From: Anthracocystis setariae
Lineage: Eukaryota > Basidiomycota > Ustilaginomycetes > Ustilaginales > Ustilaginaceae
Direction of reading: 5' to 3'
Assembly (NCBI GenBank): GCA_928724745.1
Contig: CAKMXJ010000006.1
Location: forward strand, 806,001 to 870,000
Length of the DNA: 64,000 bases
The notes beneath the pieces were generated by a model, which worked only from the letters and a program-made list of their open reading frames with translations, did no database searches and was not told the DNA's origin. Of this stretch, positions 40,317 through 52,200 are shown piece after piece (position 1 is the first letter of the stretch; every line of letters starts with the position of its first letter). A program made the translations under genes and the position numbers.

Positions 40317-41285
40317 GATGGTGTACAGGATGCTGAAGAATGATGTATGTTTGCTCGTGCTGTAATCACAACGATGCTAGGTGGAGAATGGTGCTGAAGT
40401 TGCAATGAGATGCTAGGAGGATAGGCGTGTGGAACAGGGCACCGGAAGAGGGGTGATGCAAATGGTTGCGTCCGAAGGCCGCCACGGACGATAGAGGGGC
40501 GAGTCGATGAAAGGATGTGAAAGGGTCGTGCTGGAGAGTGTGCCTGGTTGTTCTGATGCGGGTGTAATGCGATGCGGGTAACGTCAGGCTACAAGAGCAT
40601 GATGGTGAGAAGGGTGATGGAAAGGGTGGTGATGCCGAGACGTGATGATGGCTGACTGTGTGCAAACGACGGCGACCTAGCGTAGGGTAGCGAATGGTCG
40701 GCTGAACCGACGATGGTGACGGGTGATTCGCTATTGAGGAAAGCGGCAACGAGAGCTGTTGAGCCAAAGAGGAGATTCTCGGAAGCAAGCCGACAGTCGG
40801 GATTTCGAACCACTAACCACTGACCACTAACTATAAGTGAGTGAACCGTGCGTGCCGAAAGGGAGCTGTTAGATAGGCAACGATCCGAGGTTGGGAAGGG
40901 AAGGGCAGCGAATTCAAGGGAAAGGAAAGGAACGGGATGGTGGGAATGGATCCGTAAGAGTAACCGTGTGTGGGACGGAGGGGTGACAACGGTGCATGTG
41001 ATCACGCCGTCAGTCTGGTTCTTTGGGTGGTGGCTCGCTCACACCCGTCTAGCCAACAACGGGAGCGGCCAGGCGCGTTGAAATTGGAAAAGGCGGCTTC
41101 GGGGGGGAAGGGCTTGCCTTGGGCTCCGGTCGCGATCAGACATCTCGACCTGGGCCGTGCCGGACGACGACGAATTCCCAATAACCCTAAGGTTTTTCTT
41201 TGGTCTAACGCTGGTGCCCGTCGCGATTTCTGACGCACGAGTGGGAGCAGCTCAGTAAATCAGTCGCAAAGCAAAAAGAGACCAG

Positions 41286-41317
<32 letters not shown>

Positions 41318-42184
41318 GCAAGGGGGAAAAAGAAAATGCAAAAATTTAAAGACAGAAAAAGGTCTCAACGGCAGCAAACGGTTCGCGGAATGCCAACGGT
41401 CTGCTCGACATGGCCGCTCAGCTACATTACAAGTGTGTTTGTGCAGTACAGTACAGTACAGTTCAGTACTAGCGGTGTGTTGGATGAATCAAAGGTAAAG
41501 AGTTGTCTAGTGACAGCAAGGTCTTGATCAAAAGTCACGAGTTGCAAAGCCATCAGAAGGGAACTGCGCAGTACAGTACCTTGTTACTTTGCTGTCCATT
41601 GCGAGTTTGTCGCCGAAGGTGATACACGATAGAGCCAGCCATCGTAGCTACAGTCACACCTAAAATTTGCTATTATTATGTATGCTGATGAATCCTCGCT
41701 GCTGCGCTGAACGGCTAACAGCTTTGGACAGCCCCGTGCCGACTCTTTCGCCGAGATTGGTGTGGAATGGTAGGAGGTTGACAACGCTGCATTGATTCGG
41801 CGAGCCTTCGAATCAGTCGTCGGGTTCAACGCTCGCTATGATGTTATCCACTGGCTCGCTTTCACTCGTACGCTCCTGTCTCTCAGAGGCAATCCGCCAG
41901 AACGGCAGGTGGCAAGGTGCACTCAAACGTGTGAGCTAGGCCCCCTTGGCAAACGACACTCTGCCTGATTCAAACGTCACTCTTTTGGCGCTAGGGATCC
42001 AGGTGCCGGGCACAACCAAATGGCCCTACGACGCTGTTTCAACCGCTTCGTGGACTGACTGCCTCTGGCAACACGGGCTTGCTGCCGATCCAATCCCAGC
42101 TCACAACTTGCTTTTGCGTTGTCCGCGTTCCCGAGGAGGGGTAGTAGGATCCTCCCCAAAATGGAACAAAAACAAAAAGAGAAA
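40317..42184. other. Intergenic region upstream of CHD1
   Basis: About 1.9 kb with no supported gene. It contains a (CA)n microsatellite near 41293-41316 and a (CAGTA)n run near 41444-41470. Short open frames show no family resemblance. Confidence 0.45.
41293..41316. repeat. (CA)n microsatellite
   Basis: About twelve CA dinucleotides in the CHD1 upstream region. Confidence 0.8.
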
Positions 42185-42288
42185 TGATTTCTGCCGGGTT
42201 CGAACCGGCGACCTCCTCCGTAAGCCCTAACGATCTGACCAGATCAGAATTGTTAAGGAGACGCGCTAACCAACTGCGCCAAGAAACC
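42185..42288 (-). tRNA. tRNA-Val (anticodon AAC) with a 30-nt intron
   Basis: Read on the minus strand: acceptor GGTTTCT/AGAAATC with discriminator A, D arm GCGC-AGTTGGTTA-GCGC, anticodon stem TCTCC/GGAGG, T arm GCCGG-TTCGAAC-CCGGC. The 5' half is 42288-42251, the intron 42250-42221 and the 3' half 42220-42185. The loop T-T-A-A-C-A gives anticodon AAC; the GGTTTC…AAATCA ends match known fungal tRNA-Val(AAC). T-rich sequence follows the 3' end. Confidence 0.92.
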
Positions 42289-42773
42289 AGGTTAGATGGT
42301 CAACTAGACCTAACACGTTCAAGTCCTGTAGCAGAGATGGCGGGTAGGAAGAATGGACGCGTTGAGACTCAACCGCGTAGATGACGCCCGCTTGAACCTC
42401 TGTTGGTGGCATTTCTCGAAAGCTGAGCAATGACAAATCGCCGATTAATCAGGCGTCCGTCCGTCCGTCCGTCCGTCCGTCCGTCCGTCCTTGCTGCCAA
42501 AGGTGGCCAACTTGTACGCCCAGCCCTGCCATCATCGCATCAAAGATCGGCTCAAGGACGTCCACGTTGCATCGATCCTTCCTGTCACCATCCTCACATT
42601 TGTAAAGTTATCTACTGTCGAGCTTAGGGCGCCCTTCAGCTCTTTGTACGCCGTCAAAGCGGTGTTCCCACGATCGGGGAGATCCCACTTGAAGTATCTC
42701 ATATGCACTCCTTAACCGGACAGTCTTTCTTCGACCGACTTTGCTTGGAGCGGCCCTCGACAAGAGACGCATC
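42289..42773. other. Intergenic region, RAD18 promoter
   Basis: About 480 bp between the tRNA gene and RAD18, containing a (CCGT)n microsatellite. No other feature seen. Confidence 0.5.
42454..42489. repeat. (CCGT)n tetranucleotide microsatellite
   Basis: About nine tandem CCGT copies, roughly 300 bp upstream of the RAD18 start. Confidence 0.9.
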
Positions 42774-43318
42774 ATGCAGGCGTCCGTCGCAAGTCTCATG
42801 GACGATGTAACGGATCCATCCGATTGGACACACGATTTCGCCATCCTCAGGAATCTCGACGCTTCGCTTCGATGCGATCTCTGCTTTGACATCTACACCT
42901 CACCTGTATCTATAAAGAGCTGCCATCACACTTTTTGCTCCACCTGCATCCGCACGCACATCAACCAGTCCGGAAACAGTAGTAGCTTCTGCCCCAAATG
43001 TAGACAGACCAAGGCGTACGATTCCGAGTTGATACCGCAGCCAGTTCTCGAAGTCACAGCCTTGGAGTGGATCAAGGCTCGCGCCTTTCTTGCTCGCCTG
43101 CAGCTTCAACACGTTGAGCGTGGACAGCAACAGAACACATCGCAGGCAGCAGAGTCAAGTCGCAGTGCTACTGCAAGCTCGACAAAACGAGCGCAATCCA
43201 ATGACAATCTGGAAAACGATTCAGAAACCCTTCCCGCAAATCCAAGTCCACGCCGATCCAAACGAGTCAGAACCCAAGTGTTGAAACCAGCCGGATCACG
43301 TTCTTCCCCATTCACTAT

Positions 43319-43349
<31 letters not shown>

Positions 43350-44276
43350 AATGACGATGTTGATGTCGATTCCATTGACGGTGCCAACGATGATCTCGAC
43401 GCGCAAGGCAGTGCGAATGGCTCAAGTCGCAAGAGAGGGGCGAGACACAAGGATGATGATGACGGAGACTATGTTCAAGCCGCACCCGCCTTGCTCGGAT
43501 CACCATCCAAGCAACGTATACAGGACCTGGAGGATGCATCGGAACGGCGATCCGACCGCGATCTCAAAGCTGACGATCTTGTCGAATGCCCCATCTGCAG
43601 TCATAAATTCACTGTTACGGCCTTGAATCGCCATCTCGATAGCGCGAACTGCTACCCAGGCTTTCCCGAACCTTCTCCCGAGGAGAGAGGTGTGGTGGCC
43701 AAACCGGCAAAGGCAACCTCGTCCTGGTTCACCAAGGGCTCATCCTCAACTTCCGCTGCCGCAGACGCCGCTTCAAGTATGGCCAACGAGAAGAGACTCG
43801 TTCGTCCGCAGTACAACCTTCGCTCCGACCGCGAGCTCCGCAAATTGCTCGACGATGCCGGTCTACCTACCACTGGAGATCGAGAACGGCTCACGGAAAG
43901 GCACCGTCAATGGATCAACGTCTGGAATGCCAACTTAGACTCAACCAAAGCGCGGCGCAGTGCAGCACAGCTCAGAAAAGATCTTGCCGCGTGGGAACGC
44001 ACTCGCTACTCTGCAAAAGATCACTCGGCCCAGGTCGACAAACACAAGGCAACTTGGGTCAAATCCAACAAGTCTCAATTTGACGAGTTGATCGCCAAGG
44101 CAAAAGCGGGAGCAGCCAAAGACAAGAAGCTACGAGATGCCCCAAACCAGCCTTTGGCGGATCAAGCAGCGTCACCATCGCCCGCGACAAACGGATTACA
44201 GGGCAGTAACGAAGCGGATGCACACGTCATCACTTTCGGCCCATGCGACTGGCAAACCGCTCGTTCAGACCTGTAG
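42774..44276 (+). CDS. RAD18: Postreplication-repair E3 ubiquitin ligase RAD18
   Basis: 500 residues from the ATG at 42774; an in-frame ATG at 42741 would add 11 residues. With RAD6 it mono-ubiquitinates PCNA at stalled forks in the nucleus. Near the N-terminus lies a C3HC4 RING (LRCDLCFDIYTSPVSIKSC…FCSTC…FCPKC) preceded by the L-R-N-L-D-A-S-L-R-C lead-in typical of RAD18. After a Ser-rich and poly-Asp linker comes the UBZ zinc finger (VECPICSHKFTVTALNRHLDSANC), then a SAP domain (PQYNLRSDRELRKLLDDAGLPTTGDRERLTERHRQWINVWNANLD) and the RAD6-binding helix region. The RING-UBZ-SAP order is diagnostic. Confidence 0.94.
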
Positions 44277-44487
44277 TTATATTGATCTTTTAGCCCAAAC
44301 GTTGCTCAATTACCAGCGTGATTCAGAACGGTGCCCCGTAGATATCTCGGATCCATTTTGGGCGACTCATGCACATCAATCCATCGCAACATCTCTGCCT
44401 CTAGGATAAGCTGGGTATGGTTCAATTTGCAATTCGTGTCACTAAGAATGAGCTTGGATTTGCAAGAGATGCTGGATTCGGAACCGC

Positions 44488-46134
44488 CTAAGCACTGGGA
44501 TCGAACGCACTCTGGGAGGGAGGGGCCCAATGCTCCGCCTGGGGCAGATCGACCAATCCCTTTGTGTCAAAGTTTGGTGTCACCTCACCTGGGATCCACT
44601 GGCCGTGAATACCGGATCGGATCGCGAAAGGCAGTTGCACTGCCGCCACCGCCTTTGTGAAGTCTTTCGTGTCAATGATCACGACTTCACTTCGGTTGAG
44701 GTCCAGACGATCGACAATGGCCAGGACAAAGCCGTCACCTTCAGGAGCATCTTTGAAACGTGGGCAGAAGACCGGTTCCTGGATCAAACAATTGTCTCCT
44801 GCGTAATACCAGTCCGTAGTGCCTTCTTTGCGACGGTAGTGGGCGAGACCGTTGAGCCCTTGGAATACGTTCTTGTTGCCATCGCTGCGGTCAGGGACGA
44901 AGACGTTGATGAAAGCTGAGGAGTACTCGACACCCATGAAGCGATTGTCAATCTGGGGGAACTCGGAGGGGGTATCGAGGATGACTTCCGGATCAGGAAG
45001 GCGTTCGTTGTGATCTTTGCGAGGGTCGATGGTCCAGCGAACGAACTGGGCTTTAGGAGTACCATCCGCCTCCTGCTTCTGTCTCTGTGACTCACTGTCG
45101 GGCGGGAAAAAGGGGAAGGCGTTACCATGAACAAGGGAAGAGTCGATGATGATGCGACCTTCAGCATCTTCGAATCCGGAAGCGGTATGGATCGGCATGC
45201 CGTTCTTCCAGTGCCAGTACTTGACTTCGTCCTTGCTCTTGGCTCCACGAGGAATCGTGATCCAGGTAATGGGCTTTTCGTAATCGTATGCCCAGTGATG
45301 CCCGCCGGCCTTCATTCGCTCGAGTTTAGCTTCAAATGGCCACAGCATGAGAACAAGATAGTTGGGGGTGAGTGCACAGTCGTGGATAAAGGCACACCAG
45401 GGGGCTTCCAGCCACAGGTCGTGAACAACCTTGCCTTGCGGGTCCACTTCAAAGTAGTAGACGTCCTTCGTGGCGAGACCTTTGGCTTCGTATCCGAAGC
45501 CGACGAGGTTGCCGGTGACACTGCACTGCTTGGGATGAGCAGTCATGGTTTTCGAGGGGAGGTTGAAAGGATTGTAGCCGAGCGTCTTGAGCGTGTGGGG
45601 ATCGAGCTCGTAAGCATTGCCGTTCTCCTTCATCGCCAGGAAGCGTCCGGCGTGCATAACAATGTTGGTGTTGGCAGTCGAATCGACTGTCTGCCTAACA
45701 CAAGGGTGATGAGTGTACGGGTTACGGTAGAGACCGTACATGCTCTTCCTTGCCCTTCGTTCTACCTTGAATCGGTCCGTTTCGACAAAACGCTGGCGGT
45801 AATCCACCTGTCCGTCCTTGAAGCGGAATGCCGCAACAGTTCCGTCGCCGTCGATGGGAGCGTTGAGCTCACCACCCTTGTAGTACGTGGGGGCTTGTGC
45901 GTAGTCGGGCATAATGCGGTAAAATGTGCCGTATAGTTCCTTGGGAATGGAGCCACGTACCATCACATCAAAGATGCTGCCCTCGAATCGGCGTGGCTGA
46001 GCACCGCCCGAAAGGTCAGTGGCGGTGGGCCATCCAGAAGGAAGAATGTCGGTGGGGTGAACGTAGCCGTGCTTGGCCGCCTTGGAGGCGAGCACCGGGA
46101 CAGGCACGGGGTCCTGTGTTGCAGTAGGTGCCAT
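44488..46134 (-). CDS. Carotenoid/stilbene cleavage oxygenase (CAO-1/Rco1-like)
   Basis: 548 residues from the ATG at 46134 (MAPTATQDP). The frame is open for 110 more codons upstream, but these have no protein character and are probably leader. It is an RPE65-type non-haem iron dioxygenase; the four iron-binding His are seen in TAHPK (H200), FIHDC (H251), [10 protein letters not shown] (H316) and GIHGQW (H510). The block [28 protein letters not shown] and STANTNIV…FGYEAKG closely resemble the fungal CAO-1 / U. maydis Rco1 group, which cleaves resveratrol and related stilbenes, rather than the beta-carotene-cleaving group. No signal peptide. The substrate assignment is inference from sequence resemblance recalled by eye. 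Confidence 0.88.
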   Translation of the reverse strand: MAPTATQDPVPVPVLASKAAKHGYVHPTDILPSGWPTATDLSGGAQPRRFEGSIFDVMVRGSIPKELYGTFYRIMPDYAQAPTYYKGGELNAPIDGDGTVAAFRFKDGQVDYRQRFVETDRFKVERRARKSMYGLYRNPYTHHPCVRQTVDSTANTNIVMHAGRFLAMKENGNAYELDPHTLKTLGYNPFNLPSKTMTAHPKQCSVTGNLVGFGYEAKGLATKDVYYFEVDPQGKVVHDLWLEAPWCAFIHDCALTPNYLVLMLWPFEAKLERMKAGGHHWAYDYEKPITWITIPRGAKSKDEVKYWHWKNGMPIHTASGFEDAEGRIIIDSSLVHGNAFPFFPPDSESQRQKQEADGTPKAQFVRWTIDPRKDHNERLPDPEVILDTPSEFPQIDNRFMGVEYSSAFINVFVPDRSDGNKNVFQGLNGLAHYRRKEGTTDWYYAGDNCLIQEPVFCPRFKDAPEGDGFVLAIVDRLDLNRSEVVIIDTKDFTKAVAAVQLPFAIRSGIHGQWIPGEVTPNFDTKGLVDLPQAEHWAPPSQSAFDPSA

Positions 46135-47278
46135 CTTGTTCTGAGGTACTAGTAGAGTGGGATTAGTGGAAGAAAATGAAGGCTTTTTGCGCAGCTTGGT
46201 CGTGAAATCGGCGAAGGAATGGTTCCGGGGTTGCTTTATATCCCTTCCATACGACGCTGAGAGATCCTTGTATCTTGAGAGGCACAACAATGCACTCAAT
46301 CTGATTGGCCATTCTCCACCTTTGTTGACAGCCCAGTCGCAAGGACGATGCCGCGTCAGTCCTCCTCTGCTACCAGAGCGGGTAAGTCCAGCAGTGGAGC
46401 CATCTTCGCGTTTGGTTCCACGAGATGTGTGTCGCTGATGTCGGCAAAAGCAATGTCCATTCAATGCATTCGCAATTCGCTCTGCGCAAGGAATTCAGCA
46501 TCGATCGCAGGTAAGCTCGGAGGAATTCCAGTGTGTGAGTAGTGCGGGGGCAATGTTTGACAGCAGGGCACGTTCTTTTTCGTGTGCTGTTGTTCAACCG
46601 AAAAATGCGGGGCAACTACTGTCGTAGCATCCTCCTCCACCTTGCCTTCCTCAGCACATCGTCCCTTGTGGATCGCCAATGTCGCTGGAAGGCCTCTGCA
46701 AGGCAACCTGCATGTTACTCTCCGTGCCGACTTTGGCCTCGCTTCTACGGTGTGGTACACTCATCTCCCATCCCGTATTTGGTGGTCTGTAGTCCATAGT
46801 TCCGCACTCGGCGGCATTTTACAGCCCTCCTCTTTCAGACCCTTGTTGGACCCGTGATCTTGGCAGCGGGTAATTTCTGCTCACGTCCGCCACACCATCA
46901 TCCTCGCTTCCAAACATGCTTCCGCCGTGACTTCCTGGTCGACAGATCTTCTTCCGCACGAGACGTCCGCGATCGAAGATAGTGATGCGTTACTGGTACC
47001 GTCTCGCTTTCTTCCATTGGTGTAGTCGACGCACTAGCGGGATGCCGAGGGAGCGCCTAAGGCCTACAGTGCTTCCGCGTCAAAGCCGTTGGTTTTCGCA
47101 TGTCTCAATGCCATCGAGTGCCCTCTGGTTATGGAGATCTCGGCAGGGCGTCCGGGGCAGACATCGTTGTGGTGGACAATGCCGTTGGAACAAACCAGAC
47201 ATTTTCTGCGGACTTCCAAAAGCACGTGCTTTTGGTGCTGCAGACTATTTTTTGGATATTTGAGCGCCCCACAACTGC
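46135..47278. other. Oxygenase-gene upstream region and unrecognised sequence beside the LTR
   Basis: About 1.1 kb. Open frames of 80-100 codons occur up to the LTR boundary but none resembles a known protein, and two or more compete in different frames over 46980-47278. It may contain a gene fragment cut off by the retroelement insertion, or plain non-coding DNA. Confidence 0.4.
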
Positions 47279-48002
47279 TTATTGGAAGTCGACTGCGCCA
47301 AGGGGCGACCTTGATGGTAGGCAGCCAGGTACAATGAGTCTATCGTCTGCCAAAGATACTATAGCAAGTAGCTAAGTTGCTACAGACCTCACACTGGTGG
47401 ATGGGCGTATAGAGCTGGTTCTGTTGTTATGTCAGACCAGTTAGATCCATGACCAAGAGTGGGTGGTGACGTTAGGCAGCAGGCACAAAGGGAAGAGACC
47501 TATGTCAATACAACAGTGGCAACGTTGGTAAGGATCTGTAAGTAGCAAACGTTATGATACAGAGAAGTTGGTAATGAATCAATTAAGGGATCATCAACTG
47601 TGCGCTCGAAGTGCGCCCTATAAATACACCTTGGTCCCCTACACCGTTGTTGCCCGTAGCAGTGTAGGGAACTCTATAGCAACAACATTAGTGACAAAAC
47701 TCTACGCTAAGTGTAAACAACAGTTGATCATCAACATAAACAACAATGTTGACAATAACATGACCCAACAAGTAAACATCCCGGTCAGGAATGTGATGAG
47801 GCATGAAGCCCACATCACGTGGGAGTGCACAATGTCAACATTGGCATTGGCATGCGCATGGCTTCTGCGGCTGTGCGGCCGCGTCCTGAGGAATTGTGGC
47901 GTCGGCAACTATGTTGGAATATTACCGCACTAGTTATGGGCCTACCAACATCTGTAATGTCATGTCGATAGCTGACGCAGTAGGTGACCGTATATTTCAA
48001 CA
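47279..48002 (+). mobile_element. Copia-like LTR, copy 1 (decayed)
   Basis: This segment is shared, with many transitions, with 63142-63857; sequence to the left differs in the two places, so 47279 marks the element edge within a few bases. It ends TATATTTCAACA. A promoter-like TATAAATA lies at 47619-47626, as expected in U3. A shorter inverted pair (TGTTGGAATAT at 47911 and ATATTTCAACA at the end) leaves open that the true LTR is only about 92 bp and the upstream part is other element sequence. Homology continues past the LTR into a gag-like region. Confidence 0.65.
47619..47626 (+). promoter_or_regulatory. TATA box inside LTR copy 1
   Basis: TATAAATA is conserved in both copies of the LTR despite heavy divergence around it, consistent with the retroelement promoter. 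Confidence 0.5.
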
Positions 48003-48625
48003 GTCCCCTTCATCTGCTAAGTCATCAAAGCCGTCAACCATGGCATGAGACATATACAAACCTCACACACGTAGTGGTGCTTAAGTGACTGCACTTGAAT
48101 TGCTAGAGAGCAAAGCAATCAGGGAACTTGAAGGAAAACTATAGACACTAGCGCCAGCACTAAGTTACTACAGCAAATGGGAAGACCGGAACGAGACACC
48201 GAGAACTACCTGAATGAAGTTGAGACCTATTGCGCCAAAAAGAAAAGGGCCGTTAATAGAACGGCGATGACATGAAAGTCATCAGCGACAATGAGGAAAC
48301 AGCTACATACAAGAGAATCATTGGCCTAGCCCTAGGCCGTGGTGCGCTGGCTGCACGCGACGGTCAAATCCGTCGCCCATTTCCCTGCCAAATGGCGGGG
48401 CCCTCCATTTGTACGTCACCCCAATGGACAGCCAAATTTACACTGCTCCAGTGCAGCAACGTCAAACGCCAGATTTTAGCAGGAGCACCGGGCAACGGGC
48501 AACGGACGCGTCAAAATTGCCAGGAAATTGGCTGGGCAATGGTCAAAGTGGAGGACTGGTCCAGTGCCTGATGCACAGATCCAACTTTGACACTGGCGCC
48601 GTGCCCAAAGTACAGATCCAGTGAG
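48003..48625 (+). pseudogene. Copia-like gag remnant
   Basis: Directly downstream of the LTR. Three short stretches in different frames read like one Copia gag N-terminus: ELLESKAIRELEGKL, then MGRPERDTENYLNEVETYCAKKKRA, then MKVISDNEETATYKRIIGLALG. Stops and frame changes between them mark it as dead. No integrase or reverse transcriptase of this element follows, so it is truncated. Confidence 0.5.
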
Positions 48626-49228
48626 CATATCCGTGGGTGCATCAACTCCAGGTCAGCACCTTTTTCCCGTCTGTCAGACCGCCAGCATGTCAATTGACCA
48701 GCACATTCATTTTCTTTGACTGTCAGACCGCCATCAAGTCTATTGATCAAGTCTATTGATCAGTGCGTCAGCTTTCCAGCGCGTCAGCTTTTCAGCGGGT
48801 CAGTTAAGCTGTCCGGACTGGATCCCTTTGTTCACCACCACACAATGCCATTGCCAACACCATCTCCCTTTGTCCTTGTCCATGGCGTGACATGCCTATC
48901 CAACCTATCAGCATGCGTCCAGTCAAGGATCCCTTTTGTTCCCACGGTCAGCCATTGTTTGTGCTGGGGCAAGTACAGCCATTGTGTGCAAAAATTTACT
49001 TGCGCTTGCCTGGCAGACTGTCCTGCCATGTGCATGCTCTGTCCGTACTACATTGTCTGTGAGTCACGCACACTGAATGGTGTTGCTGAGCTGGCTGCTG
49101 GACGGGCCTCAGTGGTATATAGATGGGCGCCTGTGCTGCAGAGGACATCACATCCTCATCCTCTCTGTACCAATCTCACTCAAATCTCTACGCCCATCAT
49201 CAACGCAGACTGCTCAACGTCTCCAATC
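48626..49228. other. Upstream region of the recombinase-helicase gene
   Basis: Contains small direct repeats: two adjacent copies of AAGTCTATTGATC near 48736-48761, and two of GCGTCAGCTTT(T/C)CAGC near 48764-48798. A TATA box lies at 49116. The start of the mobile element carrying the next gene probably lies within this stretch. Confidence 0.45.
49116..49122 (+). promoter_or_regulatory. TATA box of the recombinase-helicase gene
   Basis: TATATAG about 110 bp upstream of the ATG at 49229. It supports that ATG, and hence the spliced gene model, as the real start. Confidence 0.5.
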
Positions 49229-52200
49229 ATGACTCCACAGTCACCGCCTCCTGCCAACAACAGCCAGGCTGATGGCAACATCATTGCAGCACTTGACAAC
49301 AAGTCAGTGGAAACTCCCTTGCTTGAAACGTAAGCTATTTGTGTCCTGTCCCCACGCATCACCAGCAATTAGCGTGTTTCTGATACATGTGTCTTTCTCC
49401 AACACAGTCCTGTCTTACCTGCTGCAAACCAGCTGGCCGCCAATGCTGCTGCTGTTCCTGACATTGCAGCTGCTGACAGCCGTGCAGCTGCTGCTGCCCA
49501 AGGCGCTGACTTTGGCCGCTTCTATCTCCGCTTGGTCAATCACCCGCAGTTGCTTGTCTGCACGCGCATTGGCTGTACTCTTGGAGTCCCGCTAACACCC
49601 TTGTTCAAAGATGTTACTGCTCACGTGCAGCGTTTCCATCACCAGCCTCTTGGTGACGCTTCACGCCGCGCTATCCAGGCCATGCTTGATCAGCTTGACC
49701 TGCCGCTTCCCAAGGATGTCACTGTGGACCAAGATCAGCTGCCTGTGCCCAAGATCAAGGAGCTGCCGGTGGTCACAGACGGTTACCAGTGCAACCACTG
49801 CTCCTACGCCATCTTTGCCAGGAATGCCATGTACGCTCACCTCAAGGACAAACACGCAGACCTGAAGGTCAAAGCCAAGTCTACGCACCCTGTCCTGCTG
49901 CAGGTCATCCAGGAACATGGCAAGAACAAGCGCTACATCTATGTGCAGGACAAGGAGCTGGACCCCACGCCTCCACAAGCCATCCTCAACCCCAACTTGG
50001 ATGCACGCCAGCTGGACAATGCCATCAAAGCCAAGGCTGCTGCATTCATCCAGCAGGATCAAGATGCTCTCCGTGATGCAGGTCTGCTCAACCCTGTTGT
50101 GGACACGTCCATGCGCACCGGCAACATTGGTCCCTGGGCCAAGCAGCTCAAGTGGCGCTCCTACTGGGCAGGAAAGCCGCTGACTGCCATTGGCGCCTTG
50201 GGCACAGACATGTCAAGCTGGCCCGGCGCTCACAGTGACTTTGTTCACTGGCTGGCTAGAATGACCAAAGCCTTTGCTCTGCATTGGATGCAGGCCTTTA
50301 TGGACTCTGGCCGCTACATGCAGCAGACATTCCGCGCCTACAGTGATGAGCCGTCCGAGCCCTACAACCTCCAGCCTCCCACCATCAAGAAGCGGGCTGA
50401 CATGTGGGGCAATGTCCTTGCTCTACTTGCACACCTTGCCTTGGATGGTGAGGCCCTCCACTATCACGGCAGCAGGACAGAGGAGCAGCATCTGGTGGTC
50501 ACAGAAGAGGCCACAGAGGCCATTCTACACCTGCGTGACTTGTCAACGCTCTTTGACAATGACAATGATGCCAGCGCCAACACCAGTGCACTTGCAGCTG
50601 CAGAGCACCAGCAACACATTCATGAGGTCACCCTTGCAGTGGAAGAAGCGCTGCTCAGCCTGTCCCACCAGCTCATCACGCAGCGGCCAGCAAAGCACGG
50701 TCAGACAGATGAGCTGATGCTGGTGCGTCTCTTCATGCACATGTGTGTGGACAGGGAAGGCATGCCCAAAGCCGTCAGCGCTGCCACCTCCATCATCGCC
50801 AGCCTGGAGTTCTGCATGCGTGCTGTGTTGCACCACTACCTCTTCAATGACACCAATGGTCAGCTCTTGAAGATGTCTCCATCTCAGACGGACAAGGCCA
50901 TGCGCAAGCACCTCAAGGAGAACGTCTACCACAACAGCAACTCTGCCAGCGCCCACCTCCAGTCTCTCCACCGCTACGGCAAGGTGCTTGCTCAGGATGA
51001 AGTCACGCCATTCATCTGTTCTTGGGCGCACGACCTCAGCCACATCAAGTACAGAACAGAGGAGATCCAGATCACACGCCTCCAAGCTCTGATGCAGGGT
51101 GCACAGGAACAGGCAGAGCGTCACCTGCGTCAGCTGTGTCTGCTCCCAGAGGACGCCACGCTGGCCATCAACCTCAAACACATCCAAGATGATCACCGCA
51201 ACACGCAACCAGGCTTCAACTTTGTCACCGCCTCCCCAGAGCTCAGCAACCTCAGCACTGTCCTCTGCCGTGCCGTTGCTGGCAATGCCCCACCAGCGCA
51301 ACCGCTGCTGGATGCCTACAGTGAAGAGCTGGAGTTTGATGCAGAAGCAGCACAGTCCTACTTCAGCACGCACAACAAGTTCATCAAGCTGCTTGCCGTT
51401 CTCATTGAACTGGGCAGCGGTCTGCCAGCAAGAGGCACAGAACTGATGCAGCTTCAGCACACCAACACGCTCATGGGTCCACGCAACATCTTTGTCCATG
51501 ATGGCAGCGTCTTCACAGCACTGCCCACCAACAAGGGCTCAGGGCGGCAAAGGATCATCCCACGCTTCCTGCCTCATGCAGTTGGCTGCATGGTGGTCTA
51601 CTACGTCTCTCAGGTGGCGCCCTTTGTCCATCTGCTTCACAATGCCATCATTAAGCCCCGCCCAGCCTGCCACATGCTTCTTTCTATGCACAGTGGGCAG
51701 CCGCTGGACACCAACACCGTCAGCAAGATGCTGCAGGCGCTCCATCAGCAGCACATCAGCTCTGTCTCCAGCGGCATGACCATGCGCATGTGGCGCCAGG
51801 TTGCGGTAGCCATTGACCGCAAGCTCATCCGTCCAGGCTCTGCAAGCATGTCCAGCAAGGAAACAGATCAAGACAATGAGCATGATCTCCAAGCAGGTCA
51901 CTTGACCAGCACTGCAGAGCAGCACTACGGCCTGGATGCAAGCATGCTCTACCAGCTCACGCAGGAAAGCATGGACCGCATGCTGGCGGTGTCAGAGCGC
52001 TGGCACACATTCTGGAGGATGCGCACGCGCTTTCAAGAGGACACACAGCCGTTCAACCAACTTGTTGAGCTTGGAAGCGGTGCTGACCACGCACAGGAGC
52101 TCAGAGGCATCAAGCGCAAGTTGGAGCTGGTAGAAGAGAGCGTGCTCACCATCAGATGCAAGCTGGAACACCACACTCCACCATCAGCGCACAGCACTGG

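Noticed and set aside
50543..51499. 318-codon minus-strand frame inside the recombinase-helicase gene
   Set aside because: Lies wholly inside the conserved recombinase region on the sense strand and shows no family character.
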